The notes: generated by a model not told the origin, from the sequence alone. A DNA stretch of 64,000 nucleotides from Aestuariivirga litoralis (GCF_015714715.1 NZ_WAHS01000002.1:248001-312000); one strand, 5' to 3'; positions 42,441 to 51,303 are shown, numbered from the stretch's first letter. Numbers and translations: made by a program.

Positions 42441-43399
42441 GTGTCGAAATTCGCGGCCTCCAGCCCGGCTACCATTTCGGCGCGGCGGTCTTCGAACCAC
42501 GGCGGGAATACCAGCGTCTGGCCTGTGTGGCCCACAGGCTCATCCTTCGCCCAGCCCTCCGGCACCGTCCATGCGATTTCAAACAGCGCACCACCGGGCG
42601 AGCGCACATAGCAAGACTTGAAATAGTTCCGGTCCTTCTGCTCGGAAATATCAGTGAAGCCCAGGCCCTCGATATGCGCGCGCAGCTTCATCTGGTTTTC
42701 TTCATTGCCGGTATTGAGCGCAACATGATGAATGGTGCCGCCAGCAAGTGTCCACGTTCCCTGCGGCGTCGTGTTGTCATGCAAAACTTCAACAACCGAA
42801 GTGAGCCCATTATTTTCCGGCACCGCGAAGGCGAGGCCCTCGTGATTGTCGGCCAGCTTCTTCATTGGAATGGCTATCGTAAAGAAGTCATCCATCGCGG
42901 AACGATCCGCCACCGAAACACCCACACCATAAATGCCCTTGATGCCGTGATCCTTGCCAATGCCCTGCTTGTCATTGGTGATCGACTCGCGCCGGTCACC
43001 GGGATTTTCGACAAGCTCGAAATGAATGCCACACGGATGTTCCAGCGCCACGCGGTTGATGCCGAAGCGCGTTGTCTTTTTGGCTTTCACGCCGCGCTCA
43101 TTGAGCCGGTTCACCCAGAACTCCGAAGCCCCAACCGGAATGGCGGCCTGGATAATCTTGGTTTGGTTGGTGCCGCGCCGGCCAAACACACCGGGCTTGC
43201 GGAACGGGAAGGTTGTGAAGATGGTCGAGGCATCGCCATTCTTCGATCCGTAATACAGGTGATAAACCGGCAGCACGCCGTCAAACAGCACTGTGCGTTT
43301 GACTGAATGCAGCCCCAGCGTCTTGGTGAAGAAGTCGAAATCTTCCTGAGCGCCATCGGTGCTCATGGTCAGGTGATGATAGCCACTGATCAGGCTCAT
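42437..43399 (-). CDS. MhqO/LinE-like ring-cleaving dioxygenase (VOC superfamily)
   Basis: A 320-residue protein of two VOC halves. Half one has SGYHHLTMSTDGAQEDFDFF and CGIHFELVENPGDRRE; half two has GGTIHHVALNTGNEENQMKL and GGALFEIAWTVPEGW. The His and Glu positions give an Fe(II) or Mn(II) site as in extradiol hydroquinone dioxygenases. It probably opens a hydroquinone-type ring or detoxifies quinones. GGAGGAAAGAGC precedes the ATG. It is the first gene of the 14-gene operon and is divergent from a LysR gene. Confidence 0.82.
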   Translation of the reverse strand: MSLISGYHHLTMSTDGAQEDFDFFTKTLGLHSVKRTVLFDGVLPVYHLYYGSKNGDASTIFTTFPFRKPGVFGRRGTNQTKIIQAAIPVGASEFWVNRLNERGVKAKKTTRFGINRVALEHPCGIHFELVENPGDRRESITNDKQGIGKDHGIKGIYGVGVSVADRSAMDDFFTIAIPMKKLADNHEGLAFAVPENNGLTSVVEVLHDNTTPQGTWTLAGGTIHHVALNTGNEENQMKLRAHIEGLGFTDISEQKDRNYFKSCYVRSPGGALFEIAWTVPEGWAKDEPVGHTGQTLVFPPWFEDRRAEMVAGLEAANFDT

Positions 43400-43502
43400 G
43401 CTCTTTCCTCCGCTTGCAATCCGGGCCCATTCTGCGGGGCCTCATTGCCAGTGAAGCTAAGCCAGCTTGCCCTGCTTGTTGATAAAAAGGCGCAAGAAGA
43501 AT

Positions 43503-43517
43503 ATAACATATCGTTAT
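43503..43517. promoter_or_regulatory. LysR-type inverted repeat ATAAC-N5-GTTAT over the LysR start codon
   Basis: The dyad fits the T-N11-A pattern of LysR boxes and covers the start codon at 43516, so binding would block lysR expression. A second 5-5-5 dyad, AAGCT-N5-AGCTT, lies at 43454-43468, closer to the dioxygenase gene. Assignment to the adjacent LysR protein is inference. Confidence 0.5.
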
Positions 43518-44493
43518 GAAGATTGATGAGCGTCACTTGGTCCAGTTGGCCGCCGTGGTCGATGCCGGCGGCGTCACCGAAGGAGCGGCTTTGCTCGGCA
43601 CGTCCCAGCCCGCCATCTCGCGCACGCTCTCCATGCTGGAACGCCGCATCGGCGAGCCGCTCTTCATTCCCGGCCGCAAACCGCTGCAGCCCACCGCCAT
43701 TGGCAAGCAGCTCGCCATACATGGCCGCGCCATTCTCGCGGCTGGCCGCAAGGCGTCCGAGACCGTGAACAGTTTCCGCGGCGGCACCCAGGGTCGCGTG
43801 CGCATCGGCGGCGTGCCCTTCTTCATGGATGCCGTCGTCTCTGGGCTCATCGCGTCCTTCCAGATGAAGGAGCCTTCGATCCATTTCGACCAGTCCTACG
43901 GGCACTACAATGAACTCGTTTCGCAGCTCATCGCCAACGAGATCGATCTCGCCGTTACCCCCGCCGGCACGCATGAGATCAGCGCCGAGCTTGTGTTCGA
44001 ACCGCTGATCCTCTCGCGCAATGTTCTGGCCTGCGGGATCAACCATCCGCTGCTGGCCAAGAAGAAACTTAGCCGCGAGGATTTCCTGCGCTTCGCCTGG
44101 ATTGCGCCCCTGCCCGGCTCGCCCCTGATGCTGGACCTCACCAACATCCTGATGACACTCGGCATCGATGAACTCGCCATCCGCTATGCCGGTGGCTCGC
44201 TGCATTCGGTGGTCAACTACTTGGCGCAAAGCCAGGCACTGGCCATCATGCCGCTGTCGGTCATCCACGCGCTGCCGAAGGACACGCAGATCACTGTTCT
44301 GCCCCTCAGCATTCCGCAGCCCGAACGCATGATCGGCATTGTCTACCGCCGCCAATCGGCGCGTGATCCGGTGAATAGAAAATTCTTCAGCCACATCCGC
44401 AGCAATCTGGAAAACCTCAGCCGCGTGGTGGCGCGCCATGACGCCACCATCGCCTGGGAGCACGGCCCCTTCATGCATGCGATGATGAGCTGA
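43516..44493 (+). CDS. LysR family regulator of the aromatic operon
   Basis: A 325-residue protein with N-terminal helix-turn-helix DERHLVQLAAVVDAGGVTEG, then GTSQPAISRTLSMLERRIGE, and a C-terminal effector-binding domain beginning GRVRIGGVPFFMDAVVSGLI. It is divergent from the 14-gene operon across 116 bases that contain two short dyads, the standard layout for a LysR activator. The effector is probably an aromatic substrate or intermediate. Its stop lies 11 bases from the convergent SDR stop. Confidence 0.9.
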   Translation: MKIDERHLVQLAAVVDAGGVTEGAALLGTSQPAISRTLSMLERRIGEPLFIPGRKPLQPTAIGKQLAIHGRAILAAGRKASETVNSFRGGTQGRVRIGGVPFFMDAVVSGLIASFQMKEPSIHFDQSYGHYNELVSQLIANEIDLAVTPAGTHEISAELVFEPLILSRNVLACGINHPLLAKKKLSREDFLRFAWIAPLPGSPLMLDLTNILMTLGIDELAIRYAGGSLHSVVNYLAQSQALAIMPLSVIHALPKDTQITVLPLSIPQPERMIGIVYRRQSARDPVNRKFFSHIRSNLENLSRVVARHDATIAWEHGPFMHAMMS

Positions 44494-44504
44494 TTGCTGC
44501 ATCA

Positions 44505-45299
44505 TCACCCCGCCGTATATCCGCCATCGGCATAAAGCACATGGCCGGTATAGAAATCCGAAGCCCGCGATGAGAGAAACAGCAACGGCCCCGCCAGATC
44601 GGAAGGCTCACCCAACCGGCCCTTCGGTACGCGCGCCAGAAACCCGGCCCGCGTGGTCTTGGCCTTTTCGTCATCACCAAACATCCACGCGGTCAGCGGC
44701 GAGCGGAAAACAGTGGGCGCAATCGCATTCACCGTGATGCCAGTCGGCCCCAGCTCGCAACCCAGCGCCCGCGTGATGCCGTCAATCGCAGCTTTGGAAG
44801 CACAATAGGCGGTATAACCCGCCGGATGGCCCAGCAACCCGCGTGCGGATGACATCAGCACGATCTTGCCGCCCTCGCCCTGCTTCTGCATCTGCACGGT
44901 GACAGCCTTCGCCATCAGCCAGCTCTGCGTCACATTGGCGTCCATCACATCCAGAAAGCGCGAAGGCGCCATTTCGTGAATCTTCGACACGTCATTCTTG
45001 CCGGAAGCGACAACCAGAATATCCACCCGCCCAAACTTCGCCACCGCCTGCGCCACGATGCTGTCGCAATTTTCCTCCGTGGACGGACGAATATTGATGC
45101 CCAGCACATCCCCACCGCATTCAGCGGAAATCGCATCCAGCTCAGTCTTCTTGCCCGCCGTCAGCACCAGCCTGCACCCAGCCCCAGCAAGCACCCGTGC
45201 CGCCAGCGCACCAAACGCGCCTGAAGCCCCAGTAATAATCGCCACCTTGCCGTTCACATCGAAGAGCGAGAGCGGATTTTTCAGCCAGTCATCACTCAT
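44505..45299 (-). CDS. Short-chain dehydrogenase/reductase in the cyclase-cupin operon
   Basis: The start at 45299 (MSDDWLKNPLSLFDVNGKVA) overlaps the cupin stop by ATGA. The 264-residue protein has the cofactor motif IITGASGAFGALAARVLAGA, an altered NNAG (VVASGKND) and catalytic Ser, Tyr and Lys in SSARGLLGHPAGYTAYCASK. NNAG replaced by ASGK is unusual. The neighbours are a cyclase-family hydrolase and a cupin. It may reduce a ring or a keto group before hydrolytic ring opening (inference). Confidence 0.82.
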   Translation of the reverse strand: MSDDWLKNPLSLFDVNGKVAIITGASGAFGALAARVLAGAGCRLVLTAGKKTELDAISAECGGDVLGINIRPSTEENCDSIVAQAVAKFGRVDILVVASGKNDVSKIHEMAPSRFLDVMDANVTQSWLMAKAVTVQMQKQGEGGKIVLMSSARGLLGHPAGYTAYCASKAAIDGITRALGCELGPTGITVNAIAPTVFRSPLTAWMFGDDEKAKTTRAGFLARVPKGRLGEPSDLAGPLLFLSSRASDFYTGHVLYADGGYTAG

Positions 45300-45646
45300 G
45301 GCTTCACTCCCGGCGGATAAGGGATCACCACGATCATCTTGCACACCCCATTGGTACGATTGACGATCTCGCGCACTTCGCCCGGCGGAATGGTGCAGCT
45401 GTCCATCGCCTTCAGCACGCTCTCCTGGCCGTCGATGATCACCGTCATCTCACCCTCAAGCACCACATAAACCTTCTCGAACGGCGTCGCGTCAGGCCCC
45501 GCGCCACCACCGGGCAGGAATTGCGAAAATCCAACCCACTGGTTTTTGGGGCCACCCTCTTCAAAGCCCTGCAGACGCAAACCCACCACCCCACGGTGAT
45601 TTGGCGCCTCATAGGGCTTCGCGTCCGCAAAGCGCTTGAGCAGCAT
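45296..45646 (-). CDS. Small cupin-domain protein
   Basis: A 116-residue single-cupin protein. The first cupin motif region reads GPDATPFEKVYVVLEGEMTV and the second PPGEVREIVNRTNGVCKMIV. The usual metal histidines of the first motif are largely missing, so catalytic metal binding is doubtful. It may be an isomerase, a binding protein or a quality-control partner of the neighbouring enzymes. It is coupled to the cyclase gene by TGATG and to the SDR gene by ATGA. Confidence 0.75.
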   Translation of the reverse strand: MLLKRFADAKPYEAPNHRGVVGLRLQGFEEGGPKNQWVGFSQFLPGGGAGPDATPFEKVYVVLEGEMTVIIDGQESVLKAMDSCTIPPGEVREIVNRTNGVCKMIVVIPYPPGVKP

Positions 45647-46485
45647 CAGAACGCCTCGCCTTTTTCGATGCGGTATTTCTGCGAAGGATCAGTGATCGCA
45701 ACCAGGCGGATGATGCAGCCATCACCCCGGTCCCAATTCCATGGGAAGAACGCGAAGGTACAGCGTTTGCCCGTCACCGCATCAAGATCGCCACCCACAT
45801 TCTCAATGCCGAGGATGCCGTTCTTGAACAGGATCTGGTGCACCGGCTCCCACTCGGGGAAATCCTTGGCCCAGTCATTGCCGCCCGACCATTCCTTGTA
45901 CTCTTTCTCCAGATGCGGCAGCAGCGGCCCATTGCGCTGCGGGCCAATCGCGGTTGCCAGCGGATGGTCATTGGCCTGCGTATCATGGCCGACAACCTTC
46001 ACCTGCTTGTCCACCATCCATTGCCCGGCGGAAGGCACAAAGCCGGGGCAATACGCGAAGTAATCACCGTCTTCATAAACCTTGTGCCAGCCGGTGTTGA
46101 GGATCAGCACATCATGCGGGCGAATGGCCTTGCCGCAGGCTTTTTCGAGATCATCGGCGGTGATCGATTCCCACTTCTTCTTGGGCAGCGAAACCACAAT
46201 GCCGGAGCCGAAGAAATGCGGCAGCGGCACTTCATCGATAAAGGGCGTGCCCTGCACCACGTGGGCGGGCGCATCGATATGCGTGGTCGAATGCATCGAC
46301 GTGGTGATGCGCTGCGACAGCACGCCGGATTTCGCCATGTAGTGAATGCGCTCGATCTTCACGTCCTGGAAGTAAGGCCAGTTCGGAGATTGAAAGCCCC
46401 AGCGATGCGACAAGTTGGTGAATTCCAGCCCCATCGCATTGTTCAGGTTTTCCTGGAAATCGATTCCACGAATCTTGATCGTCAT
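45646..46485 (-). CDS. Cyclase family (kynurenine formamidase-like) metal-dependent hydrolase
   Basis: The start at 46485 is set by GGGAGGA six bases upstream. The 279-residue protein has TTSMHSTTHIDAPAHVVQGT, the HxxTHxDxPxH signature of the cyclase family (PF04199), and DVLILNTGWHKVYEDGDYFA. The family hydrolyses amides, lactones and cyclic diketones using Zn or Mn. It is the first gene of a three-gene operon with the cupin and SDR, divergent from IclR. Ring opening of a cyclic diketone is a possible role here. Confidence 0.83.
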   Translation of the reverse strand: MTIKIRGIDFQENLNNAMGLEFTNLSHRWGFQSPNWPYFQDVKIERIHYMAKSGVLSQRITTSMHSTTHIDAPAHVVQGTPFIDEVPLPHFFGSGIVVSLPKKKWESITADDLEKACGKAIRPHDVLILNTGWHKVYEDGDYFAYCPGFVPSAGQWMVDKQVKVVGHDTQANDHPLATAIGPQRNGPLLPHLEKEYKEWSGGNDWAKDFPEWEPVHQILFKNGILGIENVGGDLDAVTGKRCTFAFFPWNWDRGDGCIIRLVAITDPSQKYRIEKGEAF

Positions 46486-46523
46486 CAGGCGTCCTCCCAG
46501 ACTATGATTTTTGTTTTGTTGGA

Positions 46524-46570
46524 TGATACGATTAGAACCGTCTTGCGCATTCTGCATCAATTTCGTATCA
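46524..46570. promoter_or_regulatory. Inverted repeat TGATACGA...TCGTATCA between cyclase and IclR genes
   Basis: TGATACGA at 46524-46531 and its exact complement TCGTATCA at 46563-46570 are separated by 31 bases. The right arm lies just before the IclR start, the left arm 39 bases before the cyclase start. This is a plausible binding site for the IclR regulator, which could loop or bind as a tetramer. Function is inferred from position and symmetry only. Confidence 0.5.
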
Positions 46571-46577
46571 CGATGTG

Positions 46578-47333
46578 ATGCAAGCTGCAGATACAGGTTC
46601 TATCCAGGTTTTGTCCCGCGCCATGGCCGTGTTGAAAGCCTGCGAGCAATTGGGCCCGGGCCTGAGCTTGGGCGACATCGCGCGTCACATCGATCTGCCC
46701 CGCTCCACGGTGCAGCGCATCGTGCAATCCTTGATCGATGGCGGCTTTCTCATTTCCGGTGGCCGCTCGAAATCCATCGCACTCGGGCCTGATCTTCTCG
46801 CCATGGGCGCAGATGCCACTGTCAATGTGTTTGAAATCGCGCATCCCTATTTGAAGGAGCTCAGCGAGCAAACCGGCGAGACAGTCGATCTCGCGCGCCT
46901 CAGCCGCGATCACATGGTCTTCATCAACCAATTGCCCGGCGCGCACCGTTTGCGCGCAGTCTCAGCCGTGGGTGATACTTTCCCGCTTCACTGCACCGCC
47001 AATGGCAAGGCCGCACTTGCAAAGCTCAGCGAACAACGCCTGCACAAGCTTCTCGCCAGCAAGCTCGCCGCCTTTACCCACAACACGATCACCGATCATG
47101 CGCGCTTGTTGCGCGAGATCAAATCGATCCGGCAAAGTGCGATTGCGACAGATAATGAGGAGCACACGCTGGGCATCGCCGCCATCGGCGCGGCGTTTCT
47201 GGACCGCGCACACCAGATTTATGCGATCTCGATTCCCATTCCCACCGTGCGCTTCAAGCCGGTGCGCGCCAAGTGTGAACCACTGTTGCTGTCCACGGTG
47301 AAAGCAATCTCTGCCGCGATCATTGCGCGCTAG
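46578..47333 (+). CDS. IclR family transcriptional regulator
   Basis: A 251-residue protein with winged-helix VLSRAMAVLKACEQLGPGLS, then GDIARHIDLPRSTVQRIVQS, and an IclR effector domain with GDTFPLHCTANGKAALAKLS. The ATG at 46578 is preferred over the GTG at 46575 directly before it; neither has a clear ribosome site. It is divergent from the cyclase-cupin-SDR operon and probably controls it. Its last 14 bases overlap the convergent MFS gene. Confidence 0.88.
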   Translation: MQAADTGSIQVLSRAMAVLKACEQLGPGLSLGDIARHIDLPRSTVQRIVQSLIDGGFLISGGRSKSIALGPDLLAMGADATVNVFEIAHPYLKELSEQTGETVDLARLSRDHMVFINQLPGAHRLRAVSAVGDTFPLHCTANGKAALAKLSEQRLHKLLASKLAAFTHNTITDHARLLREIKSIRQSAIATDNEEHTLGIAAIGAAFLDRAHQIYAISIPIPTVRFKPVRAKCEPLLLSTVKAISAAIIAR

Positions 47334-48693
47334 GCGGCCTCCGCATCACACTCGCACCGGCCGCGAGTAGTGATAGCGCTGCCGCTGTCCATGCCACAAA
47401 GCTCACATCATTGCCGGCGCCGAACGCAAAGATCAGCGCCACAATGATCGCGCCAAAAGATTGCCCCAGCAAACGCCCCAGCGCCTGCAGGCCACTGGCC
47501 CCGCCACTGCGTTCACGCGGCGCACTGCTGATGATCACCCGGTTGTTAGGCGATTGCATCATGCCAAAGCCCAGCCCGCACAAAGCCAAGCGCCACACAA
47601 TGTCGAAGGGATGCGGGCTGGCACTCATCAGCGCCACCGAAACCCAGCCGCAAGAAAACACCAGAAGTCCGATTGCCGCAACACGCTCCGGTGGATAGCG
47701 ATCCGACAGACGGCCCGCGATAGGCGCAATCGATGCCGTCACCACCGGCCAGGGCGACATCAGCAATCCGGTCATCGCTTCGGAATAGCCAAGCTTGTTG
47801 GCGAAAATAAAGGGCAAGGCCACGAAGCCCATATTCTGCGCGGCAAAACAGGTGATCGATGTGGTGAGAGACAATGCAAACACCGGCATCCGCAACAGAT
47901 CCACTGGCAGGATGGGCAGCTTCATGCGCCGCTCACGCAGAACAAACGCTCCGCCAATCAGCACGGCTGCGCCCGTCATCAGAGCCGCAATGCGGAAATC
48001 ACCCGCCGTAGAAAAACTGTTCAACCCCGCAATCAGCAACCCGAAGGTTAGCGCATTGAGGATGATGCTGGTGATGCTGATCTTGACGCCCGATGCGCCT
48101 GTCTGCGGCAGATAGCGTGAGGCCATCACCAGGGCCAGCACACCCGCCGGAACATTGATGAGGAACAGCCAATGCCATTTGGCCACCGAAAGAATGGCCG
48201 CACTGATCGAAGGCCCCGCCGCTGCAGAAACGCCGACCACCAAGGCCGTGTAGCCCATGCCCACGCCCAGCTTGTTGGCGGGGAAAATATGGCGCACCAA
48301 AGCAATATTCACGCTCATGATGCCGGCGGCACCAAGGCCTTGGATAAAGCGCGCGATCACAAATGTGTTCAGGTTCACCGCATTGGCGCACAGCAGGGAT
48401 GCGATGGTGAACACCACCAGCCCCCACCAATAGACCCGCTTGTAGCCAAGGCTGTCACCCAGTGAAGCCAGCGGCAGTAGTGAAATCGTTACCGCGAGAT
48501 TATAGATGTTGACGATCCAGATCGCCTCTTCCGGCTTCAGCACCATGTCGCGCGCGATGGAAGGCAACGCCACATTGACAATGGCCCCATCCAGCACCGC
48601 CATTGTGATGGCAATCGCAATCGGAATGAACCCGATCAGATAGTGCCGATTGGGTTCTTCTGTATTGATCTGAGATTGAGTTAGAGAAGACAT
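47320..48693 (-). CDS. MFS transporter of the DHA2 (EmrB/QacA) family
   Basis: The start at 48693 (MSSLTQSQINTEEPNRHYLI) is the first good ATG; the longer reading has no support. The 457-residue protein shows about 14 membrane helices and the family motif AVLDGAIVNVALPSIARDM in helix 1, then WIVNIYNLAVTISLLPLASL and GDSLGYKRVYWWGLVVF (motif A). Such pumps export drugs or aromatic compounds. It is convergent with IclR, overlapping 14 bases, and divergent from glucoamylase. Confidence 0.85.
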   Translation of the reverse strand: MSSLTQSQINTEEPNRHYLIGFIPIAIAITMAVLDGAIVNVALPSIARDMVLKPEEAIWIVNIYNLAVTISLLPLASLGDSLGYKRVYWWGLVVFTIASLLCANAVNLNTFVIARFIQGLGAAGIMSVNIALVRHIFPANKLGVGMGYTALVVGVSAAAGPSISAAILSVAKWHWLFLINVPAGVLALVMASRYLPQTGASGVKISITSIILNALTFGLLIAGLNSFSTAGDFRIAALMTGAAVLIGGAFVLRERRMKLPILPVDLLRMPVFALSLTTSITCFAAQNMGFVALPFIFANKLGYSEAMTGLLMSPWPVVTASIAPIAGRLSDRYPPERVAAIGLLVFSCGWVSVALMSASPHPFDIVWRLALCGLGFGMMQSPNNRVIISSAPRERSGGASGLQALGRLLGQSFGAIIVALIFAFGAGNDVSFVAWTAAALSLLAAGASVMRRPPSAQ

Positions 48694-48829
48694 GGTGCCG
48701 CGAGACCTAGACCCGTTTGCGCGCTGCGTTAAGCAATCTGCGCACATGAGGCCCATGCCGAAAACGCCGTTCGATCACATTACTGAGAAGATATCTTGCG
48801 CATCAAAACTTCTGGACTAAATCAGATGC

Positions 48830-51286
48830 ATGAACGCAAGTGACGACACTGCAGCAAGGCTTGATGCAGCACCAGGCTCCCCCGGCATCGAGCCGCGCTG
48901 GACATCAAGCGCCAAGGTCGGCGTGGGCACCGCACTCAATGATGCATCGCCCGTCTGGTTCACCCACAGCCATGGCATCCTGAATGAAATCTACTATCCC
49001 GCAGTGGACAGCGCCTGCACGCGCGACTTCGGATTGCTGGTGCTGGGTCCTGATGGTGCATTGGCGGAAGAGAAGCGCGATTGCGTTTCCACTTGCAGCG
49101 CGGTGGATGGCGGCATCCCGGCTTTCACGCTCTCTAACACTGCGAAGGATGGAAGTTTCATCATCACCAAGCAGATCGTGGCCGATCCCGCCCGCGCCTG
49201 CGTGCTGCAGCGTGTGAATTTCAAATCGCTCAAGGGCAAGGCCACTGACTACAAAATCTACGCATTGATCGCCCCGCATCTGGTCAATGCCGGAAAAAAC
49301 AATTCGGCCTGGATCAGTGAACATCAGGGCCACCAGATTCTTTTCGCTTCCGGCCAATCACGCTTCCTCGCGGTCGCATCATCACTCGGCTGGCGCAACG
49401 CCTCAGCGGGCTTCGCCGGCACCTCCGATGGTTGGACGCAGTTGAAGCACCAAGGCACGCTCATCCCCTATCAGCGCGCCGACCATGGCAATGTCGCACT
49501 GACGGGCGAGATTGCCTTCAGCGAAAAAAACGCCACCGTCACCCTAGCCATCGCCTTCGGTGCAACCCATGCCGAAGCGGCGGGTGCTGCTCTGGCCAGC
49601 CTCGCTGAAGGGTTCGAAAATGCGTGGGATGGCTACCTTGCTGAGTGGCGCGTCTGGCAGCAAACGCTGCTGCCACTAGACCCTCCGGACACCCTGCCAA
49701 AAGGCTCCAAAAAGCTACGGACACCTCGCGCAAAAGCCAACAATGTGAACCACTACCGCACCTCCACGGCAGTGCTCGCCACCCACCGCGCCACAGCGCC
49801 AAGAGGTGCGGTTGTAGCCAGTCTTTCCATCCCCTGGGGCGCCTCCAAAGGCGACAATGATCTGGGTGGTTATCACCTCATTTGGCCGCGCGATCTGGTT
49901 GAAATTGCTGGCGGTTTCCTCGCCGCCGGAGACAGCAAGGAAGCCCTCGCCATTCTCGAATATTTGCGCGGCGTACAGGCCCCATCCGGTCGCTGGCCGC
50001 AGAATTTCTGGTTGGATGGTGAGCCCTATTGGTCGGGCGACCAGATGGATGAATGCGCCTTTCCAATCCTTCTGGCCGATATGCTATGGCGCCAGAATTA
50101 TCTTTCACAACAGAATGTTAAATCTTTCCTTCCGATGGTCCGCCTGGCCGCCGGCTATGTCCTGATGAACGGCCCCGTCACCGGCGAAGACCGCTGGGAA
50201 GAAGATGGCGGCTATAGCCCCTTCACCTTGGCTGTGGTCATCTCAGCCCTCCTCGCCGCAGCAGATTTCATAGAGAATTCAGGTGATTACAGCGCGGCCA
50301 CCCATCTGCGCGAAGCCGCCGATTGTTGGAACGAGCAGATCGAAAACTGGACCTTGGCCGCCAATGACGAGCTTTGCGTTTCAGCAGGTGTGAAAAGCTA
50401 CTACGTCCGCATGTCCGGCACCTCCCCAACCGATGTAGCCAGCGCGATGCGCGGAACTTTGGCCATCAAAAACCGCCCGGCTGACTTCGTAAGCCCTTCA
50501 TCCGAAACGATTATCAGCCCGGATGCTTTGGCCCTCGTCCGCTTCGGCCTGCGCGCCGCCGATGATCCCCGCATCACCGACACGGTAAAAGTCATCGATC
50601 ATGTCTTGCGCAAAGACGTCCCCCAAGGCTCTCTCTGGTACCGCTACAATCAAGACGGTTACGGCGAACATGATGACGGCGCCCCCTTCGACGGCACTGG
50701 CCGCGGCCGCCTCTGGCCGCTTCTCGCCGCCGAGCGAGCACACTACGAAATCGCCGCTAACAATCTCAAAAAAGCTGCAAATCTCATCGCCACCGTCGAA
50801 GCATCTAGCAATGAAGGTGGCCTCCTCCCTGAGCAAACCTGGGATTCACCCGATATCCCAGAGCGCGAGCTTTTCTTCGGCCGCCCATCCGGCAGTGCCA
50901 TGCCATTGGCCTGGGCCCATGCCGAACACATCAAACTCCTCCGCTCACTGCATGACGGAAGAGTCTTCGACATGCCGCCGCAAACATTGGCGCGTTACGT
51001 GAAAAAGCAATCGCCATCGCATCTGCGCATTTGGCGTTTCAACAACAAGCTGTCATCCATTCCACAAGGAAAAACCCTTCGTATTCAATTGGGTGCAAGG
51101 GCCATGATCCACTGGAGCGTGGACGATTGGAACACCACCACCGATACCAATACGCAGGAAACCAGTTTCGGCTCGCATTTCACAGATTTGGGAATCGCCG
51201 CCAAAAGCCATTATGTGGTGTTCACAATCTTCTGGCCTGATGACAACAGGTGGGAAGGCGAAAACTTCACCATCGAAATCATTTGA
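48830..51286 (+). CDS. GH15 glucoamylase (glucan 1,4-alpha-glucosidase), cytosolic-looking
   Basis: An 818-residue enzyme with an N-terminal beta domain (VGVGTALNDASPVWFTHSHG, then ILNEIYYPAVD) and an (alpha/alpha)6 catalytic domain. The catalytic glutamates are expected in YWSGDQMDECAFP and GGLLPEQTWDSPD, with GGYHLIWPRDLVE in the substrate pocket. It releases glucose from the non-reducing ends of alpha-glucans. No signal peptide is visible, so it probably acts on internal glycogen or imported maltodextrin. It lies 17 bases before gnd, in a likely operon gnd-zwf-glucokinase. Confidence 0.9.
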   Translation: MNASDDTAARLDAAPGSPGIEPRWTSSAKVGVGTALNDASPVWFTHSHGILNEIYYPAVDSACTRDFGLLVLGPDGALAEEKRDCVSTCSAVDGGIPAFTLSNTAKDGSFIITKQIVADPARACVLQRVNFKSLKGKATDYKIYALIAPHLVNAGKNNSAWISEHQGHQILFASGQSRFLAVASSLGWRNASAGFAGTSDGWTQLKHQGTLIPYQRADHGNVALTGEIAFSEKNATVTLAIAFGATHAEAAGAALASLAEGFENAWDGYLAEWRVWQQTLLPLDPPDTLPKGSKKLRTPRAKANNVNHYRTSTAVLATHRATAPRGAVVASLSIPWGASKGDNDLGGYHLIWPRDLVEIAGGFLAAGDSKEALAILEYLRGVQAPSGRWPQNFWLDGEPYWSGDQMDECAFPILLADMLWRQNYLSQQNVKSFLPMVRLAAGYVLMNGPVTGEDRWEEDGGYSPFTLAVVISALLAAADFIENSGDYSAATHLREAADCWNEQIENWTLAANDELCVSAGVKSYYVRMSGTSPTDVASAMRGTLAIKNRPADFVSPSSETIISPDALALVRFGLRAADDPRITDTVKVIDHVLRKDVPQGSLWYRYNQDGYGEHDDGAPFDGTGRGRLWPLLAAERAHYEIAANNLKKAANLIATVEASSNEGGLLPEQTWDSPDIPERELFFGRPSGSAMPLAWAHAEHIKLLRSLHDGRVFDMPPQTLARYVKKQSPSHLRIWRFNNKLSSIPQGKTLRIQLGARAMIHWSVDDWNTTTDTNTQETSFGSHFTDLGIAAKSHYVVFTIFWPDDNRWEGENFTIEII

Positions 51287-51303
51287 GACTTCAGGAGGAT
51301 AGA

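Noticed and set aside
43396-44508. 370-codon minus-strand open frame
   Set aside because: It is antisense to the LysR gene, whose helix-turn-helix is unambiguous, and its translation is low-complexity His/Arg-rich.
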